From Christensenella sp. UBA3857 (GTDB lineage Bacteria > Bacillota > Clostridia > Christensenellales > CAG-138), in contig DGHD01000036.1 of assembly GCA_002392505.1 (NCBI GenBank), positions 1 through 24,374 of the forward strand: a stretch of DNA of 24,374 nt, written 5' to 3'. Positions 15,227 through 21,974 of the stretch are shown here, in pieces (position 1 is the stretch's first letter; every line of letters starts with the position of its first letter). A program made the position numbers and the translations under genes. A model generated the notes under the pieces. The model was not told the DNA's origin. It was given only the letters and a program-made list of their open reading frames with translations, and ran no database searches.

Positions 15227-15886
15227 TCATTCCTCACCGCAGACGATCGCCTTGCTCGACTCAAGTTGTGCGTGCAGTTTCTCGAAGTATTCGATATAGA
15301 ACGAGATGCGCTCCTTCCACAGGCGTTCGGCAGTATTCGTACCCATTGGGAGGTCTGTTATCTCCCGCAGTCTCGCGAGACGTTTCTCCGTATAATCAAG
15401 CCTATCGCCGAAGCTCATATTGAGGAAGCCGTCCTTTGAGAGCGTCTCAAATATGCGGTAGGCGTCAAAGCGGTCGATATTGTCCGCGTCGCCGACAGAA
15501 AGTGCGAACGGCGTCCTTTCGCCGTCAAAGTCAGCTTCATCATCCACGTGTATGGCGATGCCGTAACAGATATCGTTAATACGTTTCTCCGCTAAACCGA
15601 GTTCTCTCAAAAAGGGGCGTGCGATATGCGCCGAGCGTCTGCCGTGCTCCCGCCAGCCGTTTTCTCCGAATTCCTCACAATACGAAACGTCATGAAGAAG
15701 GCACGCTGCGACCATCTCCGTCTCGTCAAAGCCCTCGCTCAAAGCGATCCTTCTTCCTATGTTCGCAACTCTGTAAGAGTGCTCGATACGGTATTCCTTT
15801 GCGTCCGGATGAGCGGACAGATATGCGCCGCCGTCCAGCTTGTTTTTCAAAAAGTCCTCTGTTTTCTTTACAGATAAGCGATCCAT
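15227..15886 (-). CDS. HD-domain phosphohydrolase-like protein
   Basis: A protein of 219 residues with an HD metal-dependent phosphohydrolase domain. The metal ligands are visible in order: the histidine of EHSYRVA, the HD pair in CLLHDVSYC, and a later aspartate in SVGDADNIDRF. Further histidines in EHGRRSAHIA and IAIHVDDE fit the same fold. The start is taken at ATG 15886, because CGGAGG lies five bases upstream. The ATG at 15904 overlaps the GNAT stop as ATGA but has no clear ribosome site. The substrate is unknown; members act on nucleotides or related phosphates. It is co-transcribed with the upstream GNAT gene. Confidence 0.82.
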   Translation of the reverse strand: MDRLSVKKTEDFLKNKLDGGAYLSAHPDAKEYRIEHSYRVANIGRRIALSEGFDETEMVAACLLHDVSYCEEFGENGWREHGRRSAHIARPFLRELGLAEKRINDICYGIAIHVDDEADFDGERTPFALSVGDADNIDRFDAYRIFETLSKDGFLNMSFGDRLDYTEKRLARLREITDLPMGTNTAERLWKERISFYIEYFEKLHAQLESSKAIVCGEE

Positions 15887-15900
15887 TTTATCCTCCGTTT

Positions 15901-16428
15901 TCATGTCTCTATCCAGTATCGGCCGACCATTATTTGGTGCCGCGGGGACAGCACGTAGTTTTCGAGCACGCCGCCGTTTGCGAGTATCGTCCTGACGCTG
16001 CCCTTATTTTCATCGCCCGCCGTTAACAGTATGCGGTCGAGCCCTATGCTTTTGCAGTACGGCAGAACGTCCCGGAGCATCGCTTTTGCATAGCCCTTCC
16101 GCCGTTCGGACGGGCAAACGCAGTAGCCTACGTGACCTCCCCAGGTCTCTATGGGCTCCGTTGGTCTGTGCCTTACGCCAAGCATGCCGACTATCTTCAT
16201 ATCGGTCTTTCTCAAATAAACGAACTGCGTATAAGGCGACGAACCGTTTGGGACGGTCTCCTCGTTTTCTAACCGTTTCGAGTATTCAAGCCATTCCTCC
16301 GGGTCTTCGATATACCGAAGCCCCTGCGCTCCGTGCAGCCAATTGAGAGAGTTAATGAATTCGTCCCGAAACGCTTTGATCTGCGGAACGAGTTCTTTTG
16401 TGGGTCTTATAAGCTCCGATCCGTTCAT
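15901..16428 (-). CDS. GNAT N-acetyltransferase
   Basis: A protein of 175 residues with one GNAT domain. The acetyl-CoA loop is in CVCPSERRKGYAKAML, followed by SIGLDRILLTAGDEN and RTILANGGVLENYV. The same stretches occur nearly word for word in the N-terminal half of the double GNAT at 12584-13558, so the two are paralogues. The start ATG 16428 is preceded by AAAAGGAG five bases away; an in-frame TTG at 16446 is rejected. It ends within four bases of the HD gene. The acceptor substrate is unknown. Confidence 0.87.
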   Translation of the reverse strand: MNGSELIRPTKELVPQIKAFRDEFINSLNWLHGAQGLRYIEDPEEWLEYSKRLENEETVPNGSSPYTQFVYLRKTDMKIVGMLGVRHRPTEPIETWGGHVGYCVCPSERRKGYAKAMLRDVLPYCKSIGLDRILLTAGDENKGSVRTILANGGVLENYVLSPRHQIMVGRYWIET

Positions 16429-16447
16429 ATGTACTCCTTTTACCAAA

Positions 16448-16477
16448 ATGATAAATGCGTTGGTATTGCCAAATCAA
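16448..16477 (-). promoter_or_regulatory. Possible promoter of the GNAT-HD operon
   Basis: On the minus strand, TTGATT (16472-16477) and TATCAT (16448-16453) are 18 bases apart, just upstream of the GNAT ribosome site. It is back-to-back with, and overlaps, the tRNA promoter. Confidence 0.35.
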
Positions 16478-16494
16478 TAAAAAGGTGCTATAAT
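16466..16494 (+). promoter_or_regulatory. Promoter of tRNA-Arg
   Basis: TTGCCA (16466-16471) and TATAAT (16489-16494) are separated by 17 bases, with an extended TGC before the -10. The predicted start is about nine bases before the tRNA. Confidence 0.75.
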
Positions 16495-16509
16495 CCTTTT
16501 CGCATTCAT

Positions 16510-16586
16510 GCACCCGTAGCTCACCCGGATAGAGCGTATGCCTCCGGAGCATAAGGCAGTGGGTTCGAGTCCCGCCGGGTGCGCCA
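16510..16586 (+). tRNA. tRNA-Arg (anticodon CCG)
   Basis: A complete cloverleaf. Acceptor stem GCACCCG (16510-16516) pairs with CGGGTGC (16576-16582). The D stem is GCTC/GAGC. The anticodon stem TATGC/GCATA encloses the loop CTCCGGA, with anticodon CCG at 16544-16546. The T stem is GTGGG/CCCGC with loop TTCGAGT. Discriminator G and an encoded CCA (16584-16586) follow. It reads CGG arginine codons. Confidence 0.96.
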
Positions 16587-16587
16587 T

Positions 16588-16619
16588 AAAAATCGTGAGG
16601 CACTTGCCTCGCGATTTTT
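16588..16619 (+). terminator. Intrinsic terminator of tRNA-Arg
   Basis: A 14-base-pair stem (16588-16601 with 16606-16619, one wobble) with loop ACTT. The stem ends in TTTTT. It begins two bases after the tRNA CCA. Confidence 0.88.
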
Positions 16620-16643
16620 ATATTTCGATCAGAGGGACTCGAA

Positions 16644-16730
16644 GGGCGGTTCAGCGAAGCATCCGGTGGATGGTTCGCCCGCCCCGGGCATGGAGACCGC
16701 TCTTGAACGAGCGGTGGATGAGGGGCTTTT
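16644..16730. other. Structured intergenic segment with competing hairpins
   Basis: Non-coding by my reading. A long hairpin is seen at 16644-16684: GGGCGG, GCGAA and CATCC on the left, loop GGT, and GGATG, TTCGC and CCGCCC on the right, with a TTCA bulge and one G-G mismatch. A second hairpin, ACCGCTC/GAGCGGT (16696-16715, loop TTGAAC), follows. GCCCC (16681-16685) can instead pair with GGGGC (16722-16726), which is followed by TTTT; this would open the outer stem of the first hairpin. The stems fit a folded RNA or a palindromic mobile element. Confidence 0.6.
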
Positions 16731-16732
16731 CC

Positions 16733-16816
16733 TGCGCCTTTTGGCGCATATCGAGACCTGAAAGGTCATATCGAGTGCGAAGCGCATATCGAAACGCCGA
16801 TAGGCGTTATATCGAT
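16733..16816. repeat. Array of short hairpins separated by TATCGA
   Basis: Four small hairpins in a row, each followed by the same six-base word. TGCGCC/GGCGCA (loop TTTT) is followed by TATCGA at 16749-16754. GACCT/AGGTC (loop GAA) is followed by TATCGA at 16769. TGCG/CGCA (loop AAG) is followed by TATCGA at 16787. AACGCC/GGCGTT (loop GATA) is followed by TATCGA at 16810. The stem sequences differ but the spacer word is constant, with a period of 18-23 bases. The remaining bases, 16817-16889, hold two more small stems (CCGCA/TGCGG near 16842; GGG/CCC near 16861) and no gene that I can support. Confidence 0.75.
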
Positions 16817-16889
16817 CCCCAGCCTCTCTCATTGCTTGCGTCCCGCACCCTGCGGCGCATGGGATACCCGCTGCCCGCATTTATATCAT

Positions 16890-16922
16890 AAAAGGCGGGA
16901 AAGCTTTGATGCCCTGCCTTTT
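16890..16922 (-). terminator. Intrinsic terminator of deoB
   Basis: AAAAGGC plus GGG (16890-16899) pairs with CCC and GCCTTTT (16912-16922), with one bulged base. On the minus strand it runs into TTTTATGATATAAA. It lies about 17 bases after the deoB stop and ends the long minus-strand operon. Confidence 0.75.
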
Positions 16923-16939
16923 ATCTTATTAATTCGGTC

Positions 16940-18100
16940 TTAGATCAAGCTGTCGAGGAACGAATCTCCGCAGCGCCACTTTTCACCGGTAAGGTATTCA
17001 TAAACCGTGGCGCCGATATCGGCGAAGCTATTCCTCGTGCCGATCTCGGCCGGTTTGCCCCTGCCGACGAGCGCGAGAATGGGTATGTACTCCCTTGTGT
17101 GATCCGTGCCGGGATAGCAGGGATCGCAGCCGTGATCCGCGGTGATTATCAAAAGATCGTCCTCCGTCATTGCGGCGAGGATATCGGGGAGCTTTGCGTC
17201 GAAATATTCCAGCGCGGCGCCGTAACCCTCAACGTCGTTCCTGTGACCGTAAAGCATATCGGTATCGACGAGGTTCGTGAACACGAAATCGCCCTTACCC
17301 TCCCTTAAGAAGCGGAGAGTCGCCTCGATGCCGTCGGGATTGTTCTTCGTATGATCGACGGTGGTTATGCCGCGGTGGGCGAAGATATCCTCTATCTTGC
17401 CGATCCCCACGACGTCGAGACCTTTTTCCGAAAGCGCATCGAGTATCGTCGGCTCCATGGGAGCGAGCGCATAATCGCGCCTGTTTTCGGTGCGGGTATA
17501 AACGCCGTTCCCGCCCACGAAGGGTCTTGCGATGACGCGTCCGACGAGATCGTCGCCGACGAGCATCTCGCGTGCGGTAAGGCAAAGCGAGTAAAGCTCC
17601 TCAAGGGGAATGACCTCCTCATGCGCGGCGATCTGGAAAACGCTGTCGGCGGAGGTGTAGACGATGGGCTTCCCCGTTCTTACGTGCTCGTCGCCGAGGC
17701 GCTGGATTATCTCGGTGCCGGAGGCGACCTCGTTGCCGAGCACGCCTCTGCCTATCGCCTTCTCAAAGCGTTCAATGATATGGGGCGGGAAACCGTTGGG
17801 ATACGTGCGGAAAGGCACGTTCATGGGAAAGCCCGCCATCTCCCAATGCCCGCTCGTCGTGTCCTTTGCCTTTGTTATCTCGAGCGATCTGCCGAACGCC
17901 GCGCGCGGATATTTCACGCGGGGCATGCGCGAGCCCTCTATGTTGCCGATACCCAGGGAGAGCATATTGGGGATGTTCATCCCGCGCCTTTCCCAGATAT
18001 GACCGAAGGTATGCGCGCCTTCATCGCCGAAATCGGCGGCGTCGGGAAGCGAGCCGATGCCTGCGCTGTCAAGTACGATAATAAAAGCTCTTTTCTTCAT
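16940..18100 (-). CDS. deoB: Phosphopentomutase
   Basis: A 386-residue enzyme of the alkaline-phosphatase superfamily that interconverts ribose (or deoxyribose) 1-phosphate and 5-phosphate in nucleoside salvage. Metal and active-site motifs are present in order: the Asp in VLDSAGIGSLPDA (about residue 11), the DTTSGHWEM segment (about 80-88) that holds the phosphorylated Thr in this family, the cap domain, and ADHGCDPCYPGTDHTREYIP near residues 320-340. Length is typical. It starts 33 bases after the spo0A-like stop, with an AAAGG site, so it is probably at the end of the same operon. A link of nucleoside salvage to the spo0A locus is not functional evidence by itself. Confidence 0.96.
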   Translation of the reverse strand: MKKRAFIIVLDSAGIGSLPDAADFGDEGAHTFGHIWERRGMNIPNMLSLGIGNIEGSRMPRVKYPRAAFGRSLEITKAKDTTSGHWEMAGFPMNVPFRTYPNGFPPHIIERFEKAIGRGVLGNEVASGTEIIQRLGDEHVRTGKPIVYTSADSVFQIAAHEEVIPLEELYSLCLTAREMLVGDDLVGRVIARPFVGGNGVYTRTENRRDYALAPMEPTILDALSEKGLDVVGIGKIEDIFAHRGITTVDHTKNNPDGIEATLRFLREGKGDFVFTNLVDTDMLYGHRNDVEGYGAALEYFDAKLPDILAAMTEDDLLIITADHGCDPCYPGTDHTREYIPILALVGRGKPAEIGTRNSFADIGATVYEYLTGEKWRCGDSFLDSLI

Positions 18101-18133
18101 GGTAGTTTGCCTTTCCCGGCCGGTTAGCCGACT

Positions 18134-18937
18134 TCATTCAAATTCCAGCGCAAGCCTTGCGATGAATTCCGCGTTCGTCGGCTTGCCCTTCTCCTCATCT
18201 ATGCTCATACCGAACACCTTATGCTGGTATTCGATATCGCCTTCCGTCCATGCCATCTCTATGGCGTACCTTATCGCCTTTTCGACCGCCGCAGGAGTCG
18301 TATCATAATAATCCGCTATATTGTCATAGATCTTCAGCGGTTCGGGAACGAACCTCGTGGCGCTCTGCATGGCTATCGCGGCGATAAGATACCAATGCCC
18401 GTTAAGCTCCTTCCTTACGCCGAGGCGGTCGAGCTTGTCCGATATCGCGGAACGGAGCGATTTAAGATCGCGCGACGGATCGTTCCACATTATATCGGTT
18501 ACTATCGGCATCTTTCCCGTTATGCTGCGGAGATTCACGCCGTATTTCATGTTTTGATTGTAGACCCTGACGACGCCTATAGCATCCCTTGCGGGATCGC
18601 CTGTCATCACGGCGATATCGGTCACGAGGAATTCATCCGATAACGCCATTGTACTCGCATTTTTCTCATAGACAAGCCCGACGGAGACCGCCTGCCTGTA
18701 TTTCTTCAGCTGAGATGCGTTAATAAGTATGCTCAGGTTCTTAGGATCGAGCACGGCGACTATGAGCAGCGGTTCATAGGTATAGAGCTTATCGATGAGC
18801 TCCTCCTCCGTATCGGCGTATTTGAAGCTCACGCTGCAGATCTCATTGAGACTGCGCTCCACCGCCATGGAATAATCGTCCTTTTTACCGATGTACAGCC
18901 CGCGTTTTTCCGCCGCGGGTCCTTTTATCACCGTCAT
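18134..18937 (-). CDS. Spo0A-like sporulation regulator with degenerate receiver domain
   Basis: A 267-residue protein, the same length as Bacillus Spo0A. The C-terminal half (about 150-267) is clearly the Spo0A DNA-binding domain: the helix-turn-helix IADYYDTTPAAVEKAIRYAI, then EMAW, FGMSIDEEKGKPTNAEFIA. The N-terminal 130 residues occupy the place of a receiver domain but are very divergent. An acidic pair D20-D21 and a candidate phospho-Asp D64 (in IVAVLDPKN) can be found. The Met-Pro after the Asp is lost, and neither the switch Thr nor the conserved Lys can be placed (VSVGLVYEKN; IAVMTGDPARD). The start ATG 18937 is set by AAAGGAG eight bases upstream. It lies 25 bases after spoIVB, the standard spo0A position. 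DNA binding at 0A boxes is expected; phosphorelay control is doubtful. Confidence 0.85.
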   Translation of the reverse strand: MTVIKGPAAEKRGLYIGKKDDYSMAVERSLNEICSVSFKYADTEEELIDKLYTYEPLLIVAVLDPKNLSILINASQLKKYRQAVSVGLVYEKNASTMALSDEFLVTDIAVMTGDPARDAIGVVRVYNQNMKYGVNLRSITGKMPIVTDIMWNDPSRDLKSLRSAISDKLDRLGVRKELNGHWYLIAAIAMQSATRFVPEPLKIYDNIADYYDTTPAAVEKAIRYAIEMAWTEGDIEYQHKVFGMSIDEEKGKPTNAEFIARLALEFE

Positions 18938-18962
18938 GCTCTCTGCTCCTTTATGCTGCCGG

Positions 18963-20207
18963 CTAAACGCCCAGCAGCCGCTTATACATCCAGTACGCGT
19001 ACGCGCCGTAGCCCTTTTGGGGGTCGTTGACAAAAACGTGCGTCACGGCTCCGACGAGCTTTCCATCCTGTATCACGGGACTGCCGCTCATGCCCTGAAC
19101 TATGCCGCCGGTAAGCCCGATGAGCTCGTCATCCGTGACTTCGATCACTATGCCCTTTTCCGCAGGCGCATCCTGTCTGCCCGTTTTGACGATGCGGCAG
19201 GAATACTCCTTCCGTTCTCCGTCCGCCGAGGAGATGAGCACCGCGGCGCCGGTATGCACCTCGTCCGGGAATGCGACGGGGATCGCCTCCCCGCCTATCG
19301 CGGCGCACGCATCGGGATACAACCCGCCGCTGATGCCAAGCTCCGAATTGGCTTTGACGGAGCCGAGCACCGTGCTTGCGCCGTCGAAGGTGCCGTGAAG
19401 CTCGCCCGGAGCGCCGCGTCTTCCCTTTGTGACGCCGAGTATCGAAGCTATAACCAGCTTGCCGTCGCGCACCTTCAAAAGCTCGCCCGTATCGGCGTCG
19501 GCAACGGCATGCCCGAGAGCGGCGAAATCGCCCGTCCCTGCGTCGTAAAACGAGAGCGTTCCTATGCCGACCGTGCTGTCCCTTACCCAGGCGCCGATCC
19601 TTCGGCTGCCGTCCTCCGAAATGATCACCGGGACGCTGACCTCGAAGCTTCTGCCGTCCCTTTCGATCAGAAGCAGCGCCGACCCGTCGGTCGCGTCGAG
19701 CATATCCTTCAGCTCTTTCGAGTCGTTCACGGGAGCGCCGTTGACGGAAACGATCACGTCGCCCGGCTTGACGCCGGCTTCCGACGCGGGATCGAAGCGG
19801 CGTCCGCTTTCGCCCGTTACGGAGCCGACTCCGACAACGAGCACGCCCTCCGTATGTATGCTTATGCCGACCGCCTGACCTCCCGGAACGAGATACGGAC
19901 GCTCGCCGATGTAGGCGGGTATTTTTTTGAGCGTTACCGCGCCGAAAAGAGAGCAGTCGATCTCCCTTTTCCCGAGCGTCTCATCCGATGAGCTCGCGGC
20001 GGAGACAGTGAGTCCCGAGAACCTTTGCGCCCACTCGAGGCGCGCGTTCAGGGCGTCTTCCGACTCCGCGAATACCGCTTCGGGAGCCTCCCTCAGCCCT
20101 GTAAAAAACGGGGTGTGATTGACGGCGAACAGCAAAGCCGCCGCCAGAACTGCAAGCGCCGCGGCCGCCTTTTTGCGCGCCGGACGCTTCTGTATCTTTC
20201 TTTCCAT
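18963..20207 (-). CDS. spoIVB: SpoIVB signalling serine peptidase
   Basis: A 414-residue protease of family S55 that is secreted from the forespore and triggers sigma-K activation in the mother cell. An N-terminal membrane anchor is seen at residues 13-30. A PDZ domain spans about 115-190 (FDPASEAGVKPGDVIVSVNG). The peptidase domain holds H233 in FAALGHAVAD, D359/D360 in EVTDDELIG and the serine in GIVQGMSGSPVIQDG (S374), followed by VGAVTHVFVNDPQKGYG. All three catalytic positions are kept. It lies between recN and the spo0A homologue, as in Bacillus and Clostridia. A perfect 19-base palindrome sits just upstream. Confidence 0.96.
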   Translation of the reverse strand: MERKIQKRPARKKAAAALAVLAAALLFAVNHTPFFTGLREAPEAVFAESEDALNARLEWAQRFSGLTVSAASSSDETLGKREIDCSLFGAVTLKKIPAYIGERPYLVPGGQAVGISIHTEGVLVVGVGSVTGESGRRFDPASEAGVKPGDVIVSVNGAPVNDSKELKDMLDATDGSALLLIERDGRSFEVSVPVIISEDGSRRIGAWVRDSTVGIGTLSFYDAGTGDFAALGHAVADADTGELLKVRDGKLVIASILGVTKGRRGAPGELHGTFDGASTVLGSVKANSELGISGGLYPDACAAIGGEAIPVAFPDEVHTGAAVLISSADGERKEYSCRIVKTGRQDAPAEKGIVIEVTDDELIGLTGGIVQGMSGSPVIQDGKLVGAVTHVFVNDPQKGYGAYAYWMYKRLLGV

Positions 20208-20223
20208 GATACGCCTTTCGTAT

Positions 20224-20242
20224 AGCTTATTTGAAATAAGCT
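20224..20242. promoter_or_regulatory. Perfect palindrome upstream of spoIVB
   Basis: AGCTTATTT-G-AAATAAGCT, nine bases each side of a single central base, 17 bases before the spoIVB start. It could be an operator or a weak hairpin; there is no T-run to make it a terminator. I did not find a convincing forespore sigma promoter next to it. Confidence 0.4.
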
Positions 20243-20270
20243 TTTGTACAAAAGGCGCCGGCTATACTTT

Positions 20271-21953
20271 TTATATGACCGCCTCGCGGGCTTTTTTTAT
20301 AAGCTCGGAAGCATGGGATACCGCCGCCCCGCTGTCGGGCTCGGCGCCCATTATCCTTGCAAGCTCCAAAGCGCGTTCGTTCTCCGAAAGGAGGCGCACG
20401 CTCGTCACAGTTTTCCCCGCCTCCTCATGCTTGGAAACGAGATAATGATCCGTTGCGAACGCGGCTATCTGCGGCAGATGCGTCACGCAGAGCACCTGAT
20501 GTCTTTCGGCGATATGCTTCATACGAAGACCCACGGTGTTTGCCGTTGTGCCGCTGATGCCGGTATCGACTTCGTCGAATATGAGCGTCGGTATGCCGTC
20601 CGCCTCGGTGATGACCGTCTTCAATGCGAGCATAATCCTTGAAAGCTCGCCGCCCGACGCGACCTTTGAAAGGGGTTTCAAGGGTTCGCCCTCGTTCGCG
20701 GAGAGCAGCAGGCTGACTTCGTCAAGCCCGTTCTCACGCGGGGCGGCGTCGGTTATTTTGAATTCCGCTCCGAGCTTCGCCTTCTTCATGCCGAGGGCTT
20801 TAAGCTGCTCCTCCGCAAGAGCGCAAAGCTTGTCGGCGGACGCCTTCCTTGCCGCGGTAAGCTTTGCGGCGGCTTCGGAATACTCCTTTTCGAGCTCCTT
20901 CTTCTTTTTCTCAAGCGTTTCGCGCTTCGCGGCGTCTCCCGTGAGCTCCTCGAGCTCGTTCCTTGCGCCGTCCAGAAAATCGAGCACGTCCTTTACCGTG
21001 CGTCCGTATTTATGCTTCAGCCCTTCGATCACGTCGAGCCGCGTTTCAAGCTCGTCTATGCGGCGGGGATCGAAATCCGCGCCGAGCCTCATATCGCGCA
21101 CGGAATACGCGGCGTCCTCCAGCTCATAATAAATGTCGTTCAGGCGGGAATAAAGCTCGCCGTATCTTTCGGAAATGGAGGAGATAGAGCCTATAGAATC
21201 GACCGCGCTCTTCAAGAGGGGCACGGCGCCGCTCTCGTTCGCAAGAAGCTCCGAAGCGGAATTGAGGCTTTCCGATATGCGCTCGGAATTGGTGAGGATG
21301 CCGAGCTCCTCCTTTATTGCGTCCTCCTCGTCCGGGGAGAGCGCCGCCTTCTCTATCTCGTTTATCTGGTAATTAAGTATGTCTATCCTGCGCTCGCGCT
21401 CCTCGGCGGAGAGGAAGCCTGAATTGAGCTTGTTCTTGACCTCCGCGTACTCCGAATAGATCTTATCGGCGCTGCTTACGAGCGGCGCAATGGTCTCCGC
21501 GGAATAAGCGTCTATCACGCCGAGGTGGTTCTTTTCATCGAGCAGGGATTGATGCTCATGCTGACCGTGAACGTCGACGAGCCGATTTGTCATCTCCTTG
21601 AGCTCATTAAGCGGGAGCATCACGCCGTTCACGCGGCAAAGGCTCTTGCCCGCGAGATTGAGCTCGCGCATGACGGTCATCGTGCCGTCGCCGGAATCGA
21701 GTCCCTTTTCCTCAAGCAGCTTCCGGACCTCCGGCTGGTCGGCGATATCGAAAACCGCTTCGACGCGGCATTTCTGCTTGCCGTAGCTGATAAGCTCGCG
21801 GCTGCCCCTGCCGCCGAGCGCCAGGTTTATCCCGTCGATGATTATGGATTTGCCCGCGCCTGTCTCGCCGGTGAAAACGGTGAATCCCTTTCCCGGCTCA
21901 AGATCGAGTTTTTCGATCAGCGCTACGTTTTCGATAAGCAGTCTTTCGAGCAT
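20271..21953 (-). CDS. recN: DNA repair protein RecN
   Basis: A 560-residue SMC-like ATPase that acts early in double-strand-break repair. Walker A GETGAGKS is at residues 29-36. A long coiled-coil middle part spans about 150-370. The ABC signature is in VASGGELSRIMLALK, and Walker B in IPTLIFDEVDTGISG. The N-terminal MLERLLIENVALIEKLDLE is typical of the family. The start is preceded by AAAGGA eight bases away and lies 21 bases after nadK. The next gene downstream is spoIVB. In many relatives argR stands between nadK and recN; here it is absent. Confidence 0.96.
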   Translation of the reverse strand: MLERLLIENVALIEKLDLEPGKGFTVFTGETGAGKSIIIDGINLALGGRGSRELISYGKQKCRVEAVFDIADQPEVRKLLEEKGLDSGDGTMTVMRELNLAGKSLCRVNGVMLPLNELKEMTNRLVDVHGQHEHQSLLDEKNHLGVIDAYSAETIAPLVSSADKIYSEYAEVKNKLNSGFLSAEERERRIDILNYQINEIEKAALSPDEEDAIKEELGILTNSERISESLNSASELLANESGAVPLLKSAVDSIGSISSISERYGELYSRLNDIYYELEDAAYSVRDMRLGADFDPRRIDELETRLDVIEGLKHKYGRTVKDVLDFLDGARNELEELTGDAAKRETLEKKKKELEKEYSEAAAKLTAARKASADKLCALAEEQLKALGMKKAKLGAEFKITDAAPRENGLDEVSLLLSANEGEPLKPLSKVASGGELSRIMLALKTVITEADGIPTLIFDEVDTGISGTTANTVGLRMKHIAERHQVLCVTHLPQIAAFATDHYLVSKHEEAGKTVTSVRLLSENERALELARIMGAEPDSGAAVSHASELIKKAREAVI

Positions 21954-21974
21954 TTGCTTTTTCCTTTGCTCCGC

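Noticed and set aside
16620..16650. A second, minus-strand tRNA relic suggested by the TTCGAGTCCC word
   Set aside because: The flanking bases do not form a T stem or acceptor stem; only the ten-base core matches.
16579..16761. Short open frame overlapping the tRNA 3' end and the hairpin region
   Set aside because: It begins inside the tRNA, has no ribosome site, crosses a terminator and translates hairpin arms. The structure explains the sequence better than a protein does.
16733..16816. CRISPR-like array
   Set aside because: The constant part is only six bases and the spacing is 18-23. The variable parts are self-complementary, and no cas genes are present.
18938..19033. Longer N-terminus for the Spo0A-like protein
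   Set aside because: It would overlap spoIVB and add Arg/Thr-rich residues. ATG 18937 has a strong AAAGGAG site and gives the normal Spo0A length.
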